Shown here one piece after another: positions 11,898-22,496 of a DNA stretch of 64,000 nucleotides. Every line of letters begins with the position of its first letter. Within the stretch, counting starts at the first letter, position 1. A program made the translations under genes and the position numbers. The stretch lies in NCBI GenBank assembly GCA_025201765.1, contig MU623358.1, positions 62,001-126,000 on the forward strand. Reading direction: 5' to 3'. The stretch comes from Daldinia sp. FL1419. Its lineage: Eukaryota > Ascomycota > Sordariomycetes > Xylariales > Hypoxylaceae. Below the pieces are notes generated by a model. It was not told the origin of the DNA and searched no databases. It saw only the letters and a program-made list of their open reading frames with translations.

Positions 11898-12145
11898 AAA
11901 AAAAAGAATATATATTAGATAAAATAGCAAAATATCACTTACGAGACGGAAATTGGTCTTTTGCGCTTCCCGTTGCGTACGGCACCTGTACTGTCGTGGT
12001 CGTCGTCTTGATCATTCTCGTCCCCGCTCTGTAGGGCGTTATTACCGTCGTCGCTATCGGGTTCCTGTTTGCTGTGTAGCGACACGTGGTTCTGCTGCTG
12101 GGGTCCGGATGCGGCGCCGTTCTGAGACTGAGCAGCTTGCATCAT
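9075..12145 (-). CDS. Zn2Cys6 transcription factor with fungal_trans domain
   Basis: A nuclear zinc-cluster regulator of about 844 residues. Three exons on the minus strand, 12145-11943, 11494-11470 and 11381-9075, are phase consistent. Splicing assembles Cys69, 72, 79, 86, 89 and 96 (CETCKQRKVKCD...CGWC...C) followed by a coiled-coil linker (RELEQRLDKLEEIL). The middle contains the PF04082-type regulatory domain: DLPPYDLLYALVDLYFKHIN, then WNIMALITRSVVQLGLAVES. The N terminus is Gln/Asp/Glu rich and the C terminus Asn/Gly rich, both probably disordered. Oddities: the second exon is only 25 nt, its donor reads GTCCGT rather than GTAAGT, and the 448-nt first intron contains a 69-base A run. 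The gene lies about 1.7 kb beyond the 3' end of the rhamnonate dehydratase gene, so a role in rhamnose regulation (RhaR-like) is possible but unproven. Confidence 0.85.
11648..11695. repeat. GA-rich minisatellite, 9-bp unit
   Basis: About five imperfect copies of a GGGGGAGAC-like unit inside the first intron of the zinc-cluster gene. On the coding strand the array is C/T rich, so it lies in a long polypyrimidine stretch upstream of the acceptor. Confidence 0.75.
11827..11895. repeat. 69-base A homopolymer inside an intron
   Basis: Sixty-nine uninterrupted A on the + strand, followed by A-rich sequence to about 11905. It sits in the first intron of the minus-strand zinc-cluster gene, where it is a poly-U tract of the pre-mRNA. 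No coding exon of a retroelement and no target duplication were found, so it is probably an expanded or assembly-sensitive homopolymer rather than a retroposon tail. Confidence 0.9.
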
Positions 12146-13871
12146 GTCTCGGTATCAATTACAAACTCTGGGCCTCTGCAACTCGGGGTTTTACGCGCGA
12201 CAGCATCGCGAGCTGACTATCAACTTCGGGGTAATGTTGAGTAGAGGAAAGACGTATGTTATGTGGAAGGGGGCTGACCGGGCTAGCTGTGCCTCGGCTG
12301 GGGTCTGGAATCTTTTTTTTTTTTTTTTTTTTCTTATTTTCTTATTCTATGTTCTGAGGTCTTGGAGAATTGTGGATTACCAAAAGGGGGGGGGGGGAGG
12401 GGGAGGGAATAAGAAAGGGCAAAAATAAAAAGAGGTCGAAAAATAATAATCACGCCAAGATAAAATTCTAATCGTTAGAGGTTTGTAAGTGCTAATTATG
12501 AAGTGTCAGAGTGCTAAACCCCGAATGGACTCGTTCCCGCATGGGATTATCAGGATTTTTTGTATCCTCTCGTAGTACCTGGTCACCCACCTCCTACCTA
12601 GTCATGTAGGCATAATTTAATAGGCGATCCGGTGTAAACTACGATAGAGCTGTAGGGAAAAAAAAATGTCGAAAAAGAGTGGGAGATAGATCGATCGATG
12701 ATATGTGACCGCAAAAGACCGGACGACGGCGGTTACTGTTTCTACGAGTAACGTTAGGTACTAGGTATTATAAGATACAAACAAGATACAACCCCCATAG
12801 TTACCTTAAAGGGGTCACCAAACTTCAGAATGTTTAAACAAACGATTAGCTATAATTTAGGTACTTGAGGTATCATCAGTCTCGTCGTGTTGCTTTCTCC
12901 CCCTTGGCCTTCCTAGCTTCTTGGGAAATACATAGCTATTTACCTAGTGTAGGTATTGTACCTATCTACCTAAGGTACCTAGATCCTAGATAAGACATCA
13001 AAAGGATCTTTACATAGTATCATCATTTGCGGGGGAAATCAGTGAACGGGGACTGGCCGAGATGTCAAGCCCAAAAAGCGCGGAGGGAAAAGTTGGGGAG
13101 ATCAAGGAGCGGAAGGGGTGTGAGAGAAGTGGAGGAGATTTGGATGCGGAGACCAATAATATATTCTCGGCCGGGGGGGAATCTGTTGGCTATTTACAGG
13201 GATGTTCCCGCCATCACACGTACTAGTATGTATGTACATATGTAGAGTACCTGGGTAGGTAGGTATGTATGTAATAATCCCCCTGGATCGGTCTAAAAAT
13301 TTCTACAATTTCTAAAATTTCAACCGCGACTTTAGGGGAAGTCTTGTGTCTTACGAGGATAAGAGGTACCCTCGATACTATATTACCTCTACTTCAAGTC
13401 CGAGTCTGTATTTATACCTTGGATGATATAAATGTGCTTTCTTTATCTTTATACTTTGCTTCGTATAGTTATAATACATGTTGAACACGAATGTTCCTAT
13501 CCAAGATACCTTCCTAACGCGCACGTCCCAACCCAGGAGCCAATACCTACATACATGCAAGCCGACCGTTGCTACATTAGGCGGATAACCCTCCGTAGGA
13601 TTCCGTTCCAATATCGGCAGTATTCACCGGAAACTTTTTTTCCTTTTTTTTCTTTTTTTTTTTTTTTTTCTTTCTAACATTTGTCCCAACTGCCGGTATT
13701 TCATTTCGTATTTTCAAGTTCTCTTGCCCTCCCGTTTCAGAGTCTTTCCTGCGCCTAGCGTTCACTTGAGTAAGCCTTGGTTTGGGTCTAGGTCTGGGCC
13801 TGGTTATATGGATTGCGGGCTTTGGGCCATGGAGTATTCTAGTCGTTCGAATTCGCGTCCTTCTTTCTGTT
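12146..13871. other. intergenic DNA: regulator promoter and lraC 3' side
   Basis: The left part is the promoter and 5' leader of the zinc-cluster gene. It contains a T20 run at 12313-12332, a G-rich stretch at 12386-12406, several TACCTAGGTA-like words at 12940-12985 and a T-rich block at 13636-13670. Open frames at 13027-13245 and 13378-13677 have no recognisable product. The right end is the 3' flank of the rhamnonate dehydratase gene. Confidence 0.5.
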
Positions 13872-15468
13872 TTAGGCGCTCGTAGCCATGTTCTTTACAC
13901 CCTCGGCCAGTTGATCTACGAGTCTAGTATTCTCCTCGGTAGATTCCGTCTTCGCGTTGTGGGTAGGTGCCGAGTCGGGTAGTCCTGTTGCGGTCTGCAA
14001 TACGCTCGCCGGCGGCGGGCTTAATAGATAGCCCGATGGTATCAGCTTTGATCTAGCAGCGGGGTTCAAGGTAAGGCCGAAACCGGGCTTGTCGAGGTCG
14101 GCGGAAGTGAGGAAACCTTTGGTCGGAATAGGTTCGTCGAGGAAGAGGTCGCCGAAGACCGGTAAAACACTCTTTCCATCTGGAGAGTTGGCCAAGTACT
14201 CTTGGAAGGGAGTATTGGGTTGAGAGATGACAAAGTGATAACTGTAAGGTCCGCTCGCATGAGGTACGACGGGAATGTCGTAAGCAGCGGCCATAGCAGA
14301 GACTTTGAGAAGCTCTGTCATGCCGCCGAGCCACATAACATCGGGTTGGATAATGTCAAGGTTGCGCCCCTCGATTAGCTTGCGGAATCCATACCTCGAG
14401 TATTCGTGCTCTCCAGTCGTAAACTTGAGCGTAGGATGCGCCCTCTTGATCTGCTCGAAGCCGTCGGTATCGTCTGGGGTCAAACATTCCTCCCACCAGT
14501 TAATGTTCAAGTCTTCACACTTCTTAGCAATCTCGATAGTATACGGCACGTTCAAGCTCATATAGCAATCGACCATGATGGGGAAATCGGGCCCCACGCT
14601 TTCACGATGCTTGCGCAGGAACTCTACGTTCTTCCTCAAACCTTCGTGGCCATCAGCCGGGCAGAACGGAAGAGGGACCTTGGCTCCCCAGAAGCCCATC
14701 GCCTTCGCAGCAGTCGGCTCTGGCCCTGTGCAGTAAAAGTCTATCCGCTCCCGCGCCGCCCCGCCGATCAGTCTATACACGGGCTCGTTTCTCAACTTGC
14801 CAAGCAAGTCCCAAAGGGCAAGGTCGATAACAGAGATGATAGCTATCGGCAATCCCTTCCGGCCGTAGAACATAGAGGCTCGATACATCTGTTCGAATAG
14901 TAGGTTGGTATTTCTGGGGTCGGCGCCGATAAGGAACCGCTCGAAGTGTTTATGGACAATCCAGCAAGCCGGCGGGCCTATGCGAAAAGTATTCATTAGT
15001 ATATAACGCGTACTGGGTCGTATGTGCACCCTGAGTTGAGTCGTCTACGAAAGGGGACTACGTACCGCCAAAGCCCGTCGCGAAACCCACGGTACCATCG
15101 GTAGCCTCGATCTCGACTAGGAACGACCCAAGGACGTTGATGCCCCAACTTGTTCGTGACTTCTTATACTTGTCCCATATTGAGCATGGCGTTGAAATAT
15201 CCGTGTCGATCAGCCTACGGTGGCGCCAGCATCAGTCTTGCTGTCTTGAGGCGTTCTTGTAAGAACTATCGGCGCAAATACTCACCAATGACCGCCCTTC
15301 ACGTTGTGATAATCACCACCTGTGCGAAATTAGTTATAAACTGACTGGTCCTCCCCGCATATCCCCAATTTCGACCCATAGGGTAGCTTGCATACCTGAG
15401 CCAACGCCGCCAATCACGTACGACCTGATAGCTTTGATGGTGGGAAATTGTCTCACCGAAGCCATCAT
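13872..15468 (-). CDS. lraC: L-rhamnonate dehydratase (enolase superfamily)
   Basis: This enzyme dehydrates L-rhamnonate to L-2-keto-3-deoxyrhamnonate, the third step of the fungal non-phosphorylating L-rhamnose pathway (lraC in Aspergillus, LRA3 in Scheffersomyces); it is cytosolic. Four exons on the minus strand, 15468-15396, 15319-15286, 15214-15066 and 14977-13872, give about 453 residues with all phases matching. Splicing rebuilds the family segments YHNVKGGHWLID and GFATGFGGPPACW. Expected catalytic residues are present: Mg ligands Asp222 (IMVDCYM), Glu248 (WWEE) and Glu275 (TTGEHE), and the Asp298/His325 dyad (QPDVMWLGG, VVPHASGP). The signature KVPLPFCPADG at 185-195 is typical of RhamD. 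A second ATG lies three bases downstream. The C terminus carries about 50 extra residues (Ser/Thr/Glu rich, ends NMATSA). The gene is divergent from lraA, supporting shared rhamnose control. Confidence 0.93.
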
Positions 15469-15591
15469 GGACTCTCGCGTCGAGGTAAGTTGGTCTAGGA
15501 CCTTTAGTTCCGTCTGTTGCGCGGACCTGTAGGTTATTGCGGGAGCGCCGTAATATAGAGACGGAGAGGGGAAGAGAGAGGCAAGGGAGAA

Positions 15592-15626
15592 GGGAGACGG
15601 GAGACGGGAGACGGGAGACGGGAGAA
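15592..15626. repeat. (GGGAGAC)n minisatellite
   Basis: About five tandem GGGAGAC units within a longer purine-only stretch (about 15555-15640), roughly 130 bp upstream of the lraC start. On the lraC coding strand it is a pyrimidine tract, a common element of fungal core promoters. Confidence 0.85.
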
Positions 15627-15849
15627 GGGAAAGAAAGCTAGAGTAGCAGCGTCAGAGTAGAACGCCCACAAGCGTCGCGGCCGGAATGTTAAATACGTCT
15701 AGGTCTAGAGCAAAGTATAGTAGCGTCAAGCTCGGCTTCCCGAACAGCGACGTCCCCTAGGAATTCGAAGACGATACCCCAAAGGCCGAGCAGGTCCGTA
15801 GGCAGCGGGGTGGCCGGGATAGCCTTGGAAGCGTTCTAACCTAGCTCGT

Positions 15850-15910
15850 TGCCATTCGCTGCCATCCTCTGCCATCCGTCCCCATCCATCCCCATCCATC
15901 CCCATCCGTT
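15850..15910. repeat. CCATCC minisatellite
   Basis: Imperfect 10-bp units of the form CCCATCCATC and TGCCATCCTC repeated about six times in the lraC/lraA spacer. No coding frame is associated with it. Confidence 0.75.
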
Positions 15911-16695
15911 CCAGTTGTTGGGTTTCTACATACATGGGATGGCATACGGGTCTAGTCCGCACTTACACATGCATTACGTTTCATGAGAGCACTCGTCGTC
16001 CTAGTCTACACGTAGATCGGTCTCCAATCGCCCGACAATGACTAAGGCAGCTCATCTCGAGCTCCCGTCGAATTAGACATGGTATCAGCTTAAGTCACGA
16101 GGACGAGAATGTGCTGCAAGCCCATACGACCTACATACGTAGACGCATAGCAGATTGTGCTATAGGTTGATATTCCATTTATGTGAGGCGTCTAGGATAT
16201 AAGGTGGTATCCCCCCGCGATGGACTCACATATTTCCACTAATGCCAAAGTGAGGATGAACCAGAATGAAACACGAAACACACGAGCTGCGATGGATTAC
16301 GGAAGCGTACAGGAAAGCAATATGAGAAACGGCTGCATTCGACATTCGAATATGCACCACCGCCAACGTAGAACGTCATATTCATAAATGATGATAAAAC
16401 ACCGCACGCGTAAGAACAAGGTAAACACCCTCCCCCAGTCCTTTGTTCCCCTTGCGTATCCGTATCTTTGATCATAGCTTTTTGGTGGATTATGGTGGAT
16501 GCCGAGGCGGGCACCTTGCGTCTTTTTAGGTCTAAGACCAGGACGAAATCTCGCTGCGCATTACACCGAGATCGTGGGGTTAAGGCAAGGCCTATATGGA
16601 GCTTCAGACGCCATGCAACTTAGGACCAGGTTAGCTCGGTCAATCCAACCTAACTAGTAAGTAGGTACCTCCTATTATTATAGTAACCTTAGTAA

Positions 16696-16696
<1 letters not shown>

Positions 16697-16726
<30 letters not shown>

Positions 16727-16733
16727 AAGAAGA
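16697..16733. repeat. (AAG)n microsatellite
   Basis: About twelve AAG units, 115 bp outside the left end of the MITE in the lraC/lraA spacer. Confidence 0.9.
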
Positions 16734-16849
16734 AAAAGACAAAGTAACCAAGATTTATTATTGTTTAACTAACTACTTTCCGAGACTTTTTATATATTAT
16801 ACTAACCTAGGTTAGGTACTATACTTTACAGAAAAGTAAATATAACTAC

Positions 16850-17316
16850 ACTATCCCTCGAGGTGCGAGTGTAACACGGTGGGGGGCACTAAAAAAATGC
16901 TAGTAGTTTAATTGGTCCAAAAGCTCATATACCACGAAAATAGCCTCACCTAACACTGGAAACAACATTCTAACAACTACAAAACATCTATTCAACACAA
17001 CAAAACACCTAATTCTAAACTATAATAAATAATAATTAATTTTAATAAATATATATTTAATTGTATTTTGCTATAATGATTTTTTCGGCTTATATTTTCA
17101 ACATTTTTATGTAAAAATATCTATAAAAGGTTGATACCAAGGGTCAAATCTCGTTGCAAAGAGTGTGCTGTATCGATTTGTAAAACTGATAAATGCTGGT
17201 ACTTATGGCACAGGCAAAATTAGGTGTAAAAGCATGTAGCTACATTTCACTAACTTCTGATTGGACACAATCTTTAGTGCCCCCCACCGTGTTACACTCG
17301 CACCTCGAGGGATAGT
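16850..17316. mobile_element. MITE-like element with 44-bp terminal inverted repeats
   Basis: The first 44 bases (16850-16893) and the last 44 (17273-17316) are exact reverse complements; the outer end reads ACTATCCCTCGAGGTGCGAG. TA dinucleotides flank the right end directly and the left end after one extra C, consistent with TA-target insertion as used by Tc1/mariner/pogo (Fot1) transposases. The interior is AT rich and has no open frame, so the element is non-autonomous. Its right end is about 295 bp upstream of the lraA start codon, inside the shared lra promoter region. Confidence 0.85.
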
Positions 17317-17353
17317 TACCTACCTAGGTAATTAATACATGCCAAGGCAAACC

Positions 17354-17418
17354 ATATACCCCTATACTCCTATACCCCTATACCCTCATACCCTCATACC
17401 CTCATACCCTCATACCCC
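17354..17418. repeat. TACCCCTA / CCCTCATA minisatellite
   Basis: Runs of an 8-bp unit change from CCTATACC-like to CCCTCATA-like. The array lies between the MITE and the lraA start, so it belongs to the lraA promoter or 5' leader. An open frame reads through it in phase with lraA, but the protein start is placed downstream at the conserved N terminus. Confidence 0.8.
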
Positions 17419-17611
17419 GCCATACTCGGAACCCTACAAGCTGTTCTCGTCTACATCATCCCTCGGGCGCCTCGGTGATTTCCAGAGAGAAGAGCGCCGC
17501 AGCTCGAAACTTCACCGGGCAAACTTCTCAACCCTTCAATTCCCTTCCTTGCATCAAACCCTGCAACAGCGTAGACTGCAACTTATAGCTATAATAAAAT
17601 ATTTTCGCAAA

Positions 17612-18463
17612 ATGCCGGCGACGAATCTACTACAGGGCAAAACCGCCATCATAACCGGGGGTACAACAGGTATTGGTCGAGCCATTGCCCTCGAATACCT
17701 GCGCCAGGGGTCCAACGTGGTAGTAAACCATTTAGGTCTCGAGCGCGATCAGCCTCATCTTGAATCGCTCCTCGCCGAAGCCCAAGCTCTCAAGACCTCC
17801 AACACCGATCCCAACGTAGCAATAGGCACGCTCGACCATCTCGCCGGCGACGTGTCGGACCCAGCCACAGGACCCGCGCTCGTGGCTCACGCCGTGTCTC
17901 GTTTCGGTCGGCTGGATATATGCGTGAGCAACGCGGGAATTTGCGAATTCGCCGAGTTCTTGACTCTAACAGGAGATCTGTGGTCGCGGACGGTGCGCAC
18001 GAACTTGGACGGGGCATTCTACGTCGTGCAAGCTGCGGCGAGGCAGATGGCATCTCAGCCCCCTATTCCCTCGTCCTTTTTATCGGGGGCAAAGCCGCAC
18101 CGCGGATCCATTATCGGGCTAAGCTCCATCTCGGCCCTGGTTGGCGGCGGGCGGCAGACGCACTACACGCCGACGAAGGCCGGGGTATTGTCGCTTATGC
18201 AGAGCTGTGCGGTGGCGTTGGGACCGCACGGTATCCGGTGCAATGCGCTGCTACCGGGCACAATCCGAACGCAGCTCAACGACGAGGATCTAGCCGACGA
18301 TGCGAAGAGAGCTTATATGGAAGGTCGGATTCCGCTAGGACGCACTGGGGATCCGCGCGACATGGCGGGGCCGGCCGTATTCCTCGCCTCCGACGAACTG
18401 AGCGGCTACGTAACCGGCTCACAACTGCTAGTTGACGGCGGCCTGTTTGTCAATCTACAATAG
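17612..18463 (+). CDS. lraA: L-rhamnose 1-dehydrogenase (SDR family)
   Basis: A short-chain dehydrogenase of 283 residues oxidising L-rhamnose to L-rhamnono-lactone with NAD(P)+, the first step of the non-phosphorylating rhamnose pathway (LRA1 in Scheffersomyces, lraA in Aspergillus). It is intronless. Visible motifs are TGGTTGIG (cofactor), VSNAG, catalytic Ser in GLSSISALVGG, and YTPTK (Tyr and Lys). The blocks THYTPTKAGVLSLMQS, RIPLGRTGDPRDMAGPA and the C terminus LLVDGGLFVNLQ closely match my recollection of yeast LRA1, which makes the assignment specific rather than a generic SDR call. The frame is open back to 17339, but the ATG at 17612 places the N terminus (MPATNLLQGKTAIITGG) where the family starts. 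Lactonase and aldolase genes for steps 2 and 4 are not in this window. Divergent from lraC. Confidence 0.92.
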   Translation: MPATNLLQGKTAIITGGTTGIGRAIALEYLRQGSNVVVNHLGLERDQPHLESLLAEAQALKTSNTDPNVAIGTLDHLAGDVSDPATGPALVAHAVSRFGRLDICVSNAGICEFAEFLTLTGDLWSRTVRTNLDGAFYVVQAAARQMASQPPIPSSFLSGAKPHRGSIIGLSSISALVGGGRQTHYTPTKAGVLSLMQSCAVALGPHGIRCNALLPGTIRTQLNDEDLADDAKRAYMEGRIPLGRTGDPRDMAGPAVFLASDELSGYVTGSQLLVDGGLFVNLQ

Positions 18464-19505
18464 GGGGGATACGTTGCTACCAATCCTGACGAAGGAGAAT
18501 TCCAAGTTTACTAACCAGTCTTAATCGAAATACCCTTTCCAACTACCTACCTACCTATCTATCCATCGTGGTCGGAAATCCGGGCCTTCATTCCTCTTCG
18601 AACCCTCCACCTATGAACCAATAATGCCATACATGTTTGCCCTGCCAACTTGCACCCTGCCATCAACGATACGCAGGCACATACGTATTTACCCATTACC
18701 ACGTATACATTTGCGTATGTGCGTACGTGAGGAAAGGATGATGCGGGGAGGTGATAGATAGGTATAGACGGAGTCGCTTGTGTGGAAGCTTCGCAGACCA
18801 CGGTGGCGAAAACGGCACCTTGGGTTACAGGAGAGCAAAAAGATCGGAATGTGGTCTGATCCGAGAGTTGAAACGGATTAAATACCAACTTGAGGCTCAA
18901 AAGTAGGGTCGGGAGACGACGCTTTAGAGACCATCTTAATTGCAGTTAGTATAAAAGCAACATGATTATGTGCCGACTTGCATAGAGACGATGTTTATCA
19001 GCATATTAACAAGGAATCAGTAAGGTTTGAAATATTTTTTGGGCATCATTCAATACAACAACGACGGCATTTTCGCTGTAGTTAGGTATTTGCCGTGACG
19101 ACGTGCCGAAGTAGATGTAGTATCGAAACCGCCATAATAGACAAGTCACATTGCGTAGTTGAGCTAAGACACGACGGCAGTGAAGTCGTAAGATTGCCTT
19201 CATTAAAAAAACAAGAAAAAACCTAATATATCGGTTTTATATCGAAAACGCCACCTAATGCACAATATATCCAACAGTATCTAGGTATCTGACACGAGCT
19301 TGTCTGATCCCATTAACAATACCCCTAGCACTCACCACCCAACGAATGCCCCTTTCTACAACATGGTTCCATGTGCGAAGAGTACTTATTAAGCGAAAGC
19401 AAAAATGTGAAATGTGGGATGACGGTGGTGTCATAAACAATAAACAATGGTATCATGAAAAGCGTTCCCTTTAGAGAGTAAAACCGGTTCGTGATATTCG
19501 TAACA
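18464..19505. other. intergenic DNA between convergent genes
   Basis: This holds the 3' flanks of lraA and the HAD hydrolase gene. A 113-codon minus frame at 18559-18900 and shorter ones near 19006-19537 show no domain or credible splicing. I see no other structured feature. Confidence 0.5.
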
Positions 19506-20939
19506 TCATGCAGTAAGCTCGAGGGGACGCTCTTCAACAGGGCTGAAGACAGCGAAATCCTGAGCTTCTTCCAAGCTTAACTTGGGCATATCAGCTAGGC
19601 GCGGCTTCCGCGCCTCGTTCTTTTTCCTGCGCTCCATTTCGCGTTCGATTCCGTAGTTTACAGCGTCTAGGACTGTGTTGACGGTGACGCGAGGCTTGTA
19701 TGCCGGCTCCGTACCGTCCTGGTAAACACCGGTCTTGACTAGAATGCTAAACCAGTCATTCTCGGCCTTTTCGTTGTACTGGTTGGTTCCCCGGATGTCG
19801 CTTTCGGGGGTATCGCCGACGAAGTAAACAGTCTCCGGGGGCTTGTTAAGGCGGTGTGCGTTCATGCGCCATCGCTTTAGCAGGCGAGTAGCAAACTCAA
19901 AGGTTCCGATCTGCGGCTTGCCAAACGCGTGCGTCTGTAGGGTCTTACCCTTGGTGACCTCCTTGAAAGTGTACTCGACGATACCACGTAGGGCACCCAT
20001 ACCGAGGCGGACGTTGTCGTGTGCGGCAGACCAAACCACATCGTTGTGAGAGAAGAAGATCGGCGGACCCTCATCGAAGGTTTCGGATAGAGTTCCGATA
20101 CGGCCACCCTTGGACATGGCCAGGTCGAGGATGATCTGCAAGTCTCCCGCCCAGTCACGCGAGTCGGCAAAGACGAAGATGGCCTCAATGGTAACCTTAC
20201 TAAAGTCTCGCTCCTTCGAATTGCGGAGCTCCTCGGGTGTGAGTTTACGGAACGGAGTAGTGGCGGCGTCGGCCTTGATGATGTCGCCAGGAGTAACGAC
20301 GTCCTTGAAGCCATATCCCTGAGCGACAGTACGGCACTTTTCGCCTTCACCGCCAACGACTAGGACTGTATTGTACTTGCTGGCCATCTCAGACATGGGC
20401 GTATGGCCGCATATAAACTGAGCCGGAGAAATCTCAATGTCTAGCTGGCGGGATAAGTCACCGCAACGTTCGGCCTCGGTCTTGCCACCCCCGTTGGTTA
20501 AGAAGATGTATGGACTATGTTTTGTTAGTGCGAACCGTTCGTCTGATATTTACTTTTCACTTTCCGGATATCGACAAAATACTTACACCTTGATTCCGTA
20601 TTTGTTGTTACCGTTTAGGACCTTCATGGCCTGAACGGCTTCGGGGATGGGGCGGCCACCTCGAACTAGAACACCGTCGATGTCGAAGGCGAAGGCGAAG
20701 CTGTCGGCAACAACCTCCTCGTCGATAGGAGGAGAAATGGGAGAGATGGCCGCATCCGACTCCGGGGTCGAGGATGTGGCGCTAGCAGCCGGGCTCAGCG
20801 ACGGGGCCGTCTCCGAGTCGGTCGGGCTGGCAGTCGGAGAATCGACGAGTAGCTTGCGAGCGAGATCGGTTCGAGCGGTCTCGATCTCGTCGGCAAAGCT
20901 GCCGCGGTGGAAGGTAGGCTGTTGCGGTTCCAAAGACAT
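19506..20939 (-). CDS. HAD-superfamily hydrolase, YKR070W/CECR5 type
   Basis: A haloacid dehalogenase-fold phosphohydrolase of the class IIA type found in yeast YKR070W and human CECR5 (HDHD5); the substrate is unknown. Two exons on the minus strand, 20939-20587 and 20514-19506, joined by a GTAAGT...CATAG intron, give about 453 residues. Motif I is FDIDGVL with Asp86 and Asp88; motif II is the Thr in FLTNGGGKTEAER, created across the splice; motif IV is VGDTPESDIRG. The first 80 residues are Ser/Pro/Thr/Glu rich, low complexity, and not an obvious mitochondrial presequence, although the yeast homologue is mitochondrial. Ends with its 3' side toward lraA; nothing in sequence links it to rhamnose metabolism. 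Confidence 0.88.
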
Positions 20940-22477
20940 GGTAAAATAGGAGGATGACGAAGAGAAAAGGTAATGATCGAACTCTACACGCGATGTAAAA
21001 GCAAAAAAGTAGTTGTGGGAGGTTAAGGTGGACCAGCCAAGGCGGTTGTGATTATATATCGTCGATATTCTCGTAATAATTGTTTTGATTTTACTCTTGC
21101 TAGGACGAGGGTTTAACTCGAGATCCTGTTGAGTAGGCAGTTGTTGTGCTGTGTTGGTTGAGAAAGGAAGATTAAAGCCATCTTGGAACGACTGGGTAAG
21201 GGGATATATATAATTTTACATAAACGACCTGGCAGCGAGAAGAGTGGTTCTATCGATTCCATCTAGTACGTCTAGAGGTAAGAGTAAACGCATACCGTCA
21301 TTCGATGGCATCGACAAAGCAGCAGGGACGTATGCCCTCAAAGAATACTCGACATGTACAATGATGTGTGATGTACGGCTACGTACTAGATGAGCGTACC
21401 ATTGTAAAGTGTGGATGGGGAACGTGTTTGCTGTGTGGATCCGGCCTTATACTAGTGTAACCACCAGGGGGGTCGGATCACCTTGTAGATGAGTACCTAG
21501 ATATACAGGGTATAGGTACTGACTTATATTACCTCGATGCTAGATGGTAACGAGATGTACTATGTATACAAGCTAGAAGGCGAACGGCTCGGTTATCGCT
21601 TGGAAAAGTACGTATATACACTCTTCGAGCATATGGCACATGTATATAACGTGAGATTTGAGTCGCTGAGCGCGCGAAGCTAATGGAAATTCGTGTACTT
21701 GGTTAATTCCTTTGCATCTGAGCGGTTCGGTCTAACCTGTTAGACTCGAGGTATAGCCATTTTGCTTGCCAAGGTCAGCCTTGTGTGTGTCTGGCGTTAC
21801 CGATCTGTAACATTGAAGTTGAATCTCTGTGTCGAGGCTAGGAGTATCTGGCACATCGACGTATTGTACATGTGCCCGTAACTTTCCAAGGGTTCTTTGC
21901 AGGGACTACCACGTATGAAGGGAGGCGAGGTACGAGTATACGGGTTCGGTAGTAGGGTACACTGTACTTACATCGTTCGCAATGTATGGTTGGGAAGAGG
22001 ATTCGCGAATGAGATGAGAGAACCGGTTACTGACCGTACAAGGATCGAGAATCAGGGTCGTCCACTTCTTTGTCCTTTTCGCCTGGGCTGCCGAACATGG
22101 CAAAGGCCCGGGGACCTTGGAAGCATCGAGCAACCCGACAAGTCTTCGTGGCATGCAGGACCAGTAGTGTTAGCCTCGTCAGTATGAATGACGCTGTAAC
22201 CAAAAAGGGATATGATCTGTGACGTTGGACGCCGTGCTTAGCAGTGCTATCTATCCGGCTTTCTGCGCCGGTGGCTGGTTTGCATACTGTACGAAGATGT
22301 AATCATGCTTTTGGTAAGGATTCTAGAGGTTACCTGTTTCTGCTAGATCTATTATAGTTAAAGAGACGAGTAGGGGGGTGATAAACGGTTGTATTATCTG
22401 GGTTAATTCAGCATGTGTATAGTGTTGCTTCATGATACTCCATGATACTCCCGACCTCAAAAACACAAGCAACCCAT

Positions 22478-22496
22478 CAGCCCGCGAGGCGGGCTG
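22478..22496. repeat. GC-rich perfect hairpin
   Basis: CAGCCCGC and GCGGGCTG form an 8-bp stem with a GAG loop. It stands out in otherwise mixed-composition spacer DNA. No T run follows, so it is not obviously a terminator. Confidence 0.6.

Larger units (their letters stand above)
15469..17611. promoter_or_regulatory. divergent lraC/lraA intergenic region
   Basis: This 2.1 kb spacer separates the divergent start codons of the dehydratase and dehydrogenase genes, so it must hold both promoters. It includes two minisatellites, an AAG array, a 467 bp MITE and a CCCTCATA array near the lraA start. Short frames inside it (for example at 15726-15962 and 16239-16514) are not convincing genes. I could not assign a specific regulator binding site. 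Confidence 0.65.

Noticed and set aside
12495..12610. Minus-strand GGTGGGTGACCA resembling the 3' half of fungal 5S rRNA
   Set aside because: Only a 12-base word matches; the 5' half, internal control region and terminator of 5S are not recognisable.
17339..17611. N-terminal extension of lraA in the same frame
   Set aside because: The extension is a translated minisatellite plus leader-like sequence, while homologues begin at the LLQGKTAIITGG region just after the ATG at 17612.
17920..18435. 171-codon frame in another phase inside lraA
   Set aside because: It is a shadow of the dehydrogenase frame, with low-complexity Arg/Ala-rich translation and no domain.
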